Shown here: one piece after another, positions 58,484 to 64,000 of the stretch
Numbering within the stretch: the first letter of the stretch is position 1
Layout of the letters: each line of letters begins with the position of its first letter
Assembly: GCA_022823605.1 (NCBI GenBank)
Contig: JAJEHS010000006.1
Coordinates: forward strand, 655,001 to 719,000
Source of the DNA: Paracoccaceae bacterium
GTDB taxonomy: Bacteria > Pseudomonadota > Alphaproteobacteria > Rhodobacterales > Rhodobacteraceae
DNA: 64,000 nt
Direction: 5' to 3'
Made by a program: the position numbers and the translations under genes
The notes under the pieces: generated by a model
The model's database searches: none
What the model saw: only the letters and a program-made list of their open reading frames with translations
Told to the model about the DNA's origin: nothing

Positions 58484-58774
58484 TTCAGGAAAGATTTCAA
58501 ACGCTGCAAGACCAATCCGAACCATAAGGATGATTTGGTTGGGTTGTTGGAAACTGTTCTGGAATTGCTTGAGAATGATCGTAAGTTGCCTGATGACTAT
58601 CTTGATCATCAACTGAGGGGCAAATGGAAAGGTTAAATGGGTCGTTGGAAAAGAGGTATTAGGTTCAGGGAATGCCACCTGAAACCCGACCTGCTCCTTA
58701 TCTATCATCTTACAACCGATGGGAAGGAATTGGAGTTGGTTCGTCTGGGATCCCACAGTGATCTATTTGGTTAG
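58484..58774 (+). pseudogene. Broken YafQ/RelE-type toxin gene
   Basis: Translation gives FRKDFKRCKTNPNHKDDL, then LPDDYLDHQLRGKWKG, a TAA at 58634-58636 and about ten foreign codons, then RECHLKPDLLLIYHL and the ending LVRLGSHSDLFG. Intact YafQ toxins read W-x-G-Y-RECH-x-x-PDWLLIY ... RTGTHSDLF, so the catalytic-site framework is recognisable. The in-frame insertion with a stop splits the gene, and the N-terminal strand also appears shifted. RelE-family toxins cleave mRNA on the ribosome; this copy should be inactive. No antitoxin gene accompanies it. Confidence 0.75.
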
Positions 58775-59186
58775 AGCAAAATCCAGATTCCTCATTGGTT
58801 GATAGTCCTTTGTTGAACGCTTGCACTGCCCGCAAAGTAGCTCCCTGATAACAACGCATCTTTTTTCACGAAATGATAGAAACCCCCGTGTTCCATTTTT
58901 TGACACAATAAATCTGAAAATACCAAAACCAGCCCAATCTCCGAAAAACCTCCCTGTCAGATTGCTATGAAGGGCACAAGAATTGCTTAGGGCTATCTGC
59001 GCATACCATTTGAAATGCCGCTCCGGGGACTTGAATGAGTTCCCCCCTTCCGAGCGGAAATGAAGTCCTGAACATCGTAAAAATCTAATCCTCCCACGGG
59101 GAAACCCCATGTGCATACACAAAAAGATTTTGCAATTTTAGGTTGTGAATATGTGAATCCGCTTGAGGTTCCCACTGTGGGCCTTA
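58775..59186. other. Gap without recognisable gene
   Basis: Minus-strand frames of 119 and 60 codons cross this stretch but look like chance openings (Cys/Arg-rich, no family). A sequence at 59037-59065 starting GAGTTCCCC faintly resembles a type I-E CRISPR repeat but is not in phase with the pair at 59187. Confidence 0.35.
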
Positions 59187-59276
59187 ATGTTCTCTGTGTA
59201 TACGGGGATGAACAGGATAGAGAATCAAAAGGAAAAGTAATATGATAATGATCCTCATTTATACGGGAGTGATGGC
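59187..59276. repeat. Two degenerate type I-E CRISPR-like repeats, exact 61-base period
   Basis: Copy 1 (59187-59215) contains GTATACGGGGATGAAC, the 3' pattern of type I-E repeats. Copy 2 (59248-59276) matches it at 17 of 29 positions by hand count, including TTATACGGG. The offset is 61 bases, which is the 29+32 period of type I-E arrays. No third unit and no cas gene was found, so this is at most a relic. Confidence 0.3.
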
Positions 59277-59476
59277 CCCTAAGAATCGAATTTAAGAACC
59301 AAAAAACATTATAAAGGGAACCTCTTTATATTTATTTTCACGAGATTCCACAATTTGCAAAAACCGTTTGTTCACAACTTCATCTCAAAGCCACTCGAAT
59401 TTCACCAAAAACACGCCCTTTTCGATACGATCGCAGACACCTGTACCCTGTTCAGACCATTGTGTCTTGATGGTCC

Positions 59477-59836
59477 CTATACCACCATTCCGGACCACTC
59501 CAGATACTCAAACCGCTTCATGTTGCAGCACAGGTTAAGAAGGCCGATCCATGCCCTCGACCTCTTGAAACCAAGACAATTCATGTAACGAGCGGTCGTG
59601 CCGTTCCTGATGGACCCGTATACATGCTCGACACGACAGCGGACCATGGAATGGGAATGGTTCAGGGCCATCTGGCGGGGTGTCAATGTTTTTCCCCTGC
59701 AACCCTTGTGGTTGATATGGGGCTTGTACCCCCGCTTGCGAAAACCGGCACATGCTTCACCAGAACGATACGCACTGTCGGCAAATACCCGGGGATCACC
59801 GGAAGAAGAAGGATCCAGCAACTCCTCGAAGACCTA
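59477..59836 (-). pseudogene. Truncated IS5-type transposase (C-terminal part)
   Basis: About 119 codons of the DDE domain remain: VFEELLDPSSSGDP, then VFADSAYRS with the second catalytic Asp, the RGKTLT region, VRCRVEHVYG with the catalytic Glu, and WIGLLNLCCNMKR at the end. A TAG at 59834-59836 stands where relatives have Gln in the DSQVFEELL motif, and the N-terminal two thirds are missing. No terminal inverted repeats were identified. It is debris of an insertion sequence. Confidence 0.75.
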
Positions 59837-59969
59837 GCTGTTGTCAATCGATGAAACCATTTGCACCTTTTTGGCCTAAAGTGGTACACTCTTTTAAACG
59901 GTAACTTTGGTATATTTTTATTTGGTTATTGAAGGACAGGGAAACCATGAAACAGATCAAGGAGGTGAA

Positions 59970-60110
59970 ATGCTGAACCATATAGGAATAGATTTGTTTC
60001 GCACATCCTTTGTTCTGGAGTATCATCCTGAGGAAGATACAAGGGAATTGCCAAAAATGATACAACTTGAATGGCTTGACCCGTTCCGGTTTTACAAAAC
60101 CGACCCGTAA
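59970..60110 (+). pseudogene. 46-codon frame resembling the start of an IS110-type transposase
   Basis: AAGGAGG stands 4 bases before ATG 59970, so this was probably once a real start. The peptide begins MLNHIGIDLFRTSFVLEYHP, like the RuvC-like first strand of IS110-type transposases (GID-x-x-x-x-x-F), and stops after 46 codons. The similarity is weak and it could instead be an unrelated small gene. Confidence 0.3.
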
Positions 60111-60158
60111 GTGTCCATGGATCATTTTCAGGATCCGAATCCTCCTTCAAACATCAAT

Positions 60159-60560
60159 TTAAAGGTTTTTCATCAGAAATTCATCGTAGGGCAAGGCATT
60201 TTCCCATAATCTATTAATTATTTTTTCAGAATTGCCCATCTTTGCATGTTCATAGATTATATTTCTTGCACAACAAAGAAAATCTTTTTTACTCCCACAC
60301 TGATCTTGCAGAAAGGAGCTTGGAGTTGCAACTTTCACGCTTTTGGCAATATCCTCCAAATTCCTTACTGTTTTCTGCAATCGACATCTGAAATCCTTGT
60401 CCACAAGGGATTCAGGTATAACCAAAAGGAGAACGTTACAATTATTGTATAAGTTATCCCAGATATTATCATCAAGATCAGTATAAGAAATGTCGATTGC
60501 ATGTTCTTTGAACTTACCAGAGGGAGGGGGTACTTTGATGAGGACTATTCGGTGAGGCAT
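60159..60560 (-). CDS. Hypothetical protein, 133 residues
   Basis: ATG 60560 is preceded by AAGGAAG at a good distance. The first half alternates hydrophobic strands (RIVLIKVPPPSG, NVLLLVIPESLVD) in a Rossmann-like pattern; the second half is helical (RLQKTVRNLEDIAK, KKDFLCCARNIIYEHAKMG). I do not recognise a family. It lies in the accessory region between transposase debris and the methyltransferase unit, oriented like the latter, and may belong to it. Confidence 0.5.
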   Translation of the reverse strand: MPHRIVLIKVPPPSGKFKEHAIDISYTDLDDNIWDNLYNNCNVLLLVIPESLVDKDFRCRLQKTVRNLEDIAKSVKVATPSSFLQDQCGSKKDFLCCARNIIYEHAKMGNSEKIINRLWENALPYDEFLMKNL

Positions 60561-60879
60561 AGTGAACTTCCTTGTATTACAATCAAAAATGCTTTAAAAA
60601 CTTCCCAAATTTAATAATCACCAAAAGGTTTTTTGGCAAGGACAATCATTCCTTATCCCCTGTGCGTTAATCCTTCATCAGGCCTAGATTTGTTCCTGAA
60701 TTTCTGTCTAGTCATTCTCGCTGATGCAAAGAAAAATAAACAAGGAAAGGCTGACTCGGTGCCATCCAAGCACCTGCAAAGAAATATCAATGAATATTGG
60801 GCAAGCATAACATCAGATCACTTAATACCCTTGACCAGATGCGTACCACGATTACCCAAATGGTCGGCCACAACCTTCT
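60561..60879. other. Gap; holds an out-of-frame continuation of the next small gene
   Basis: No independent gene is seen. On the minus strand a stop-free frame runs on from the small gene's region to a TGA at 60818-60820 (see findings). Confidence 0.4.
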
Positions 60880-61020
60880 TCACAGGAACCTTGTCGCCTG
60901 CAACGGGCTTGACAACTCTGATCGGTAAAAGTGATATTTCAACAGGGCCTTTGCCAGAAGTTCCGGGGTTGCCCCCTTCAAGTCCACCTTTGGATCAATC
61001 ATTGGTTTCTCTTGGGTCAT
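60880..61020 (-). CDS. Small protein coupled to the DNA methyltransferase
   Basis: 46 residues. Its ATG (61018-61020) overlaps the methyltransferase stop in an ATGA, and GGAGG in the end of that gene acts as ribosome site. The middle, DPKVDLKGATPELLAKALL, is a compact amphipathic motif; after it the sequence looks less regular and a neighbouring frame stays open for 43 more codons, so the C-terminus may be frameshifted. Function unknown; the overlap suggests a dedicated partner of the methyltransferase. Confidence 0.55.
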   Translation of the reverse strand: MTQEKPMIDPKVDLKGATPELLAKALLKYHFYRSELSSPLQATRFL

Positions 61021-62216
61021 TGCATTGCCCTCCATTCGGCCATCGTTTTGTTTCCCTTGCTCCGATTGCAACCGGAACAAAGAAGTTGCAAATTATCCAT
61101 GTGATCCGTTCCACCTCTTGATCTTGGCAATATGTGGTCAACATCCATTACCCTGAATGGAAAATGGGTATTGCAACCGATACAAATACCTTCCTGTTCA
61201 CCATAAAGGCGATGTCTATGTGTTCGGTAATTTGGCATTTTACCCAAATCGGTTCTGGTTGGTGGTTGGTCGGGAACAATTACCTTGCCCCATAGTGGTC
61301 CACGATCCTTGATGATTCTTTCATTGACCAGATTGACTGCCAGTGGTGATAGATCAATTCCTGCCCATTGCCTTTGCAGTCTATCAGCAGCTACAAGGGA
61401 AGTAGCACACCCGCAGAAGGGATCAAGAATCATGTCACCTTCGTTGCTGGATACTTCTATTATACGCTCCAAAAGAGTTAAAGGTTTTTGTGTAGGATAA
61501 CCCAATCTTTCTTTCGCCGATGGGGCAATTGGTTGTATATCCGTTATTACATCATCAGGGTGTTTTCCCTTTGGATTAAGTGATTGCTGTCCAAAATCTT
61601 GACCACCCCTTACATTTCCAATGTAATGATTAAATCTTTTTTTTGTTTCCTCTGCATAAGGTTGTCTTGCTGGATCAGGATTAAACATCCGTTCATTATA
61701 GGCATATCTTAAAATCACATCATGCCTACGGGCAAAATCAAGTTTTGGCGTTCCTGCACCTCGATAATACCAAATAAGTTCATTTCTGAAATTGCCTTTT
61801 CCAAAGAAACTATCCATCAACAATTTCAAGTAATGACTGGCAGTTGGGTCACAATGAAGATAAATACTACCAGTATTCCTCAATACCCTTTCCAGTTCCA
61901 GAAGCCGAACCGCCATGAATATGCAATAGGACATCATGCTCTTGCCGTGAACCTGTTTTGCTGATTCGATAACCGAATATGCACCCGGATTCCTATCTGC
62001 AAGTTCCCCGTGTTCATGAACATCAATATCATCAAGCGTCCACATATCCTTGAAAGAGGCACCAGCGGCCTTGCTTCCAATGGGAGCTTCATAATTGCGA
62101 TTCGAATTGAACGGGGGGTCGAGATAAACAAGATCCACGCTGTTGCTGTTCATTCCTCTCAATACGGGCAGATTGTCGCTAACCCAGACGGTTCCTGATT
62201 TGAAATTGGAAGTCAT
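61017..62216 (-). CDS. DNA methyltransferase (beta class) fused to an HNH domain
   Basis: 399 residues. Catalytic motif IV is DPPF at 33-36 and the AdoMet motif I is DPFCGC at 265-270, the beta-class order of N6-adenine/N4-cytosine methyltransferases. The C-terminal 60 residues are an HNH module: C345 and C348, VDHILPRSRGG (DH at 360-361), and C380, C383 in LLCSGCNRSKGNK. The combination of modification and a putative nuclease in one chain is known in prokaryotes, but its biological role is unclear. Target sequence cannot be predicted. The small gene at 60880 is translationally coupled. Confidence 0.88.
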   Translation of the reverse strand: MTSNFKSGTVWVSDNLPVLRGMNSNSVDLVYLDPPFNSNRNYEAPIGSKAAGASFKDMWTLDDIDVHEHGELADRNPGAYSVIESAKQVHGKSMMSYCIFMAVRLLELERVLRNTGSIYLHCDPTASHYLKLLMDSFFGKGNFRNELIWYYRGAGTPKLDFARRHDVILRYAYNERMFNPDPARQPYAEETKKRFNHYIGNVRGGQDFGQQSLNPKGKHPDDVITDIQPIAPSAKERLGYPTQKPLTLLERIIEVSSNEGDMILDPFCGCATSLVAADRLQRQWAGIDLSPLAVNLVNERIIKDRGPLWGKVIVPDQPPTRTDLGKMPNYRTHRHRLYGEQEGICIGCNTHFPFRVMDVDHILPRSRGGTDHMDNLQLLCSGCNRSKGNKTMAEWRAMQ

Positions 62217-62254
62217 TTCATCTTGATTCTTTTTTCCACCACAAAAAGAGGCAA

Positions 62255-62554
62255 TTACTTTTTTTCATTGTTTTCTTGATAGGATTTGGGAGTCATGGTC
62301 TTTGTAATTACAGTACTTAAGTCATTTACAAATACACTAAAATTGGAAGCTGCATTTTTTGCCCTGTTTCGAGAAAATTCCTCTCTGGGATTGATAAGGG
62401 TAGTATCAATTGAATTGTTTTCTTTGTGTTTTTTGTCAAACGATTCTTTTTGGATACTCGTGAAAAAATCATTTGTTGATTTTCGAACAGTCCTTTTTGT
62501 TTCTTTCTTGTTTTGGAAGAATTTGATTATATCGAAAAAAATCAAAACAAGCAA
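62255..62554 (-). CDS. Weak candidate small gene upstream of the methyltransferase
   Basis: 99 codons from a TTG start. A hydrophobic start (LVLIFFDIIKFF) is followed by a very hydrophilic Lys/Asn/Ser-rich sequence. There is no good Shine-Dalgarno and the region is strongly AT-biased; an opposite frame of similar size also exists. It may be non-coding. Confidence 0.25.
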   Translation of the reverse strand: MLVLIFFDIIKFFQNKKETKRTVRKSTNDFFTSIQKESFDKKHKENNSIDTTLINPREEFSRNRAKNAASNFSVFVNDLSTVITKTMTPKSYQENNEKK

Positions 62555-62955
62555 AGAAAGAAAATCAATATCAAAACAAGATTTGGTTTTCCTGAATTTG
62601 CATCAATAAAATCTGCTATCCATCTCAAGAAATTGGTAAATCACTTTTGAATGTTTTCATACCAATTCCTACTACAAGCAAACTAGTAATTTTTGAAATG
62701 AATTTCCATTGCATTCACAACTAATTTTGGTGTTAAATTGCAATGTCAAGTAATCTTTATAAGCCCCAACGAATAGATATTAGGGGTTTCAAGCCATTCT
62801 GGCAAACAAAAATATCCGGTATAGATAATTCAGTTAGAGTTCCTCTCTAAAGGCAGGGTCCCCATCACTCCCTTTAAATCCCTTTTTCAGCCCATAATTA
62901 CCAGAATGGCCTAGCTTTGCCATGTATCTTTATCCAACAAGGGAGGAAACAACAA
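62555..62955. other. Gap, no gene seen; presumably holds divergent promoters
   Basis: This AT-rich stretch separates the minus-strand methyltransferase unit from the plus-strand effector gene. No tRNA, clear hairpin or repeat was recognised. Confidence 0.4.
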
Positions 62956-64000
62956 GTGAAAAGGGATTTTGACTATATACGGGAACTTCTTTTGAAATAT
63001 GAAGAGGATAAAAGTGATCTGGTTCTAATACCACAAACTTTGGATGGTGATAGAAAGGAATTTCATCATGTACAACTATTGTGTGATGCGAATTTGATGG
63101 TCCAAGTCAGTGATTCTGCTTACAGGCTGACAAGCGGCGGGCATGAATTTACTGCCGCCATTCAGGATGAAAGCACTTGGCAAAATATCAAGGCCGAAGC
63201 AGGAGATAGTGCATCCCTTGAGACCTTACATGACATTGTCAGTACCCGACAGAGGAATCCGTTATTGAAAAAAGAGGTAGAGGGTTTTTTGGGAAATAAA
63301 GCAATGTACAACCTGATTGTCCTGGATTGTAATTGGAAAGATGGATCCCGGGAAACCATTGACTCGAAGCGTTTTCTTGAATCACCCTACACTTCCAACG
63401 AATTAATTGACACTTTTCCTTACAATTCCCAGGCCAAGCTGGATGAATTGAAAAGGTATCCCTGCCTGTTCATGAACGAGGGAACGGAAAACCAACTTGC
63501 CCATGCAGGGGAGATCAGGAATATCTCCCATTCCGATGGCAACATGATCAGTTTTGAATATACCCTTTACAACGACATTGCGCCGATCCCAAATTATTCA
63601 ATCCTGAAGAAAAAGAATTCATTCGGTATTAGTGATGAGTTCGAATTTCGGAGAAAACACTGGGCCCTGAAGCAAGCCAATCTGTTCCGTTCATTGTTGT
63701 CCCTCCACCCGGTCCGGAAAGGCCCCCAGGTTTTTGAAATTGACCGGTATCCAAAAATTAATCATGGTCTTGTTTCAGTAATGATGCCCTTCAAGCGAGA
63801 GCTTGATCCTGTCTTTGGGACAATCATGGAAGCTGCAGAAGTGAAAGGTCTTGAGGCTATGCGGGTGGACGGTATTTGGGAACAGGATGCGATAATCCGG
63901 GATATCGTCAACCTGATCGATCGGTCATCAATCGTTGTGTGTGATTGTACCGGGAAAAACCCCAATGTTTTCTATGAGCTCGGTATTGCCCACACGCTGG
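62956..64000 (+). CDS. DUF2513 plus deoxyribosyltransferase-like (TIR-like) effector, 3' end beyond the window
   Basis: The frame from GTG 62956 is open to the window end (348 codons); GGGAGG stands 9 bases upstream. Residues 1-95 match DUF2513: MKRDFDYIRELLLKYE, then FHHVQLLCDANLM and RLTSGGHEFTAAIQD. A middle region (about 155-245) carries E-x-x-R-x-HWA-x-K. From 263 a nucleoside 2-deoxyribosyltransferase/TIR-like domain begins: VSVMMPFKRELDPVF, ..IIRDIVNLIDRSSIVVCD and TGKNPNVFYELGIAHTL, where the Glu is the presumed catalytic residue. Such domains often degrade NAD or nucleotides in anti-phage defence. The neighbourhood (methyltransferase-HNH, transposase debris) fits a defence locus, but this is inference. 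Confidence 0.75.
   Translation, partial: MKRDFDYIRELLLKYEEDKSDLVLIPQTLDGDRKEFHHVQLLCDANLMVQVSDSAYRLTSGGHEFTAAIQDESTWQNIKAEAGDSASLETLHDIVSTRQRNPLLKKEVEGFLGNKAMYNLIVLDCNWKDGSRETIDSKRFLESPYTSNELIDTFPYNSQAKLDELKRYPCLFMNEGTENQLAHAGEIRNISHSDGNMISFEYTLYNDIAPIPNYSILKKKNSFGISDEFEFRRKHWALKQANLFRSLLSLHPVRKGPQVFEIDRYPKINHGLVSVMMPFKRELDPVFGTIMEAAEVKGLEAMRVDGIWEQDAIIRDIVNLIDRSSIVVCDCTGKNPNVFYELGIAHTL

Noticed and set aside
58763-59122. 119-codon minus-strand frame
   Set aside because: Composition rich in Arg, Cys and Phe, no ribosome site and no recognisable domain.
60633-61121. 162-codon plus-strand frame opposite the small methyltransferase partner
   Set aside because: Pro/Ser/Leu-rich, no family, no ribosome site; it is the complement of the coding strand of two better-supported genes.

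Overview
The window reads as chromosomal DNA of a moderately AT-rich alphaproteobacterium. The evidence is a combination of families and gene orders typical of that class: RpoH, DUF6476 and DUF1523 proteins known mainly from Rhodobacterales-like genomes, DUF1178, the lysC-ptsP pair, nrdR-ribD-ribE-ribBA-ribH-nusB, and a tctCBA / formyl-CoA transferase / Fhs block. A marine or aquatic heterotroph is plausible but is not shown by the sequence.

Layout. 0-9.8 kb: a lipoprotein, threonine aldolase, an M20 peptidase with an ABC substrate-binding protein, and, converging on them, a complete dpp/opp-type transporter (permeases plus fused ATPase) preceded by a DjlA-like J protein. 10-19.6 kb: a HelD-type helicase with an embedded nuclease-like domain and zinc-finger tail, a 2-deoxyribosyltransferase-like protein, PepF, RpoH, a GFA protein, a broken zeta-type toxin with a small partner, and RluD. 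19.6-31.5 kb: DUF6476, dnaG, rpoD, nrdR, the riboflavin genes and nusB. 31.6-42.7 kb: MFS transporter, metG, a phosphotransferase, an RND / LolA-like / DUF1302 envelope operon, DUF805, a rhomboid protease and a secreted protein. 42.7-52.5 kb, all minus strand: a TctCBA carboxylate importer, then gntR, a TPP lyase, frc, a formyl-THF hydrolase-like protein and fhs, which together look like oxalate/formyl-CoA to C1-folate metabolism. 53-57.8 kb: DUF1178, lysC, ptsP and a GNAT enzyme. 57.8-64 kb: accessory DNA with a broken YafQ-type toxin, transposase debris, a possible relic of type I-E CRISPR repeats, a DNA methyltransferase fused to an HNH domain, and an incomplete DUF2513 / deoxyribosyltransferase-like (TIR-like) effector running off the end.

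The most striking feature is rpoD. It encodes about 1,572 residues, against roughly 600-700 for ordinary alphaproteobacterial housekeeping sigma factors. The extra length is not random: a module made of a region-1.2-like helix pair plus the non-conserved region occurs four times in tandem, with an ungapped 28-residue core and an ungapped 43-residue block in every copy. The first copy is followed by a degenerate copy of region 2 that lacks the promoter-melting tryptophans. Only the last copy runs into intact regions 2-4. The gene sits directly behind dnaG, so it appears to be the principal sigma factor of the organism, carrying a built-in pseudo-sigma domain and extra NCR modules. I know of no described sigma factor with this architecture, but I could not search databases.
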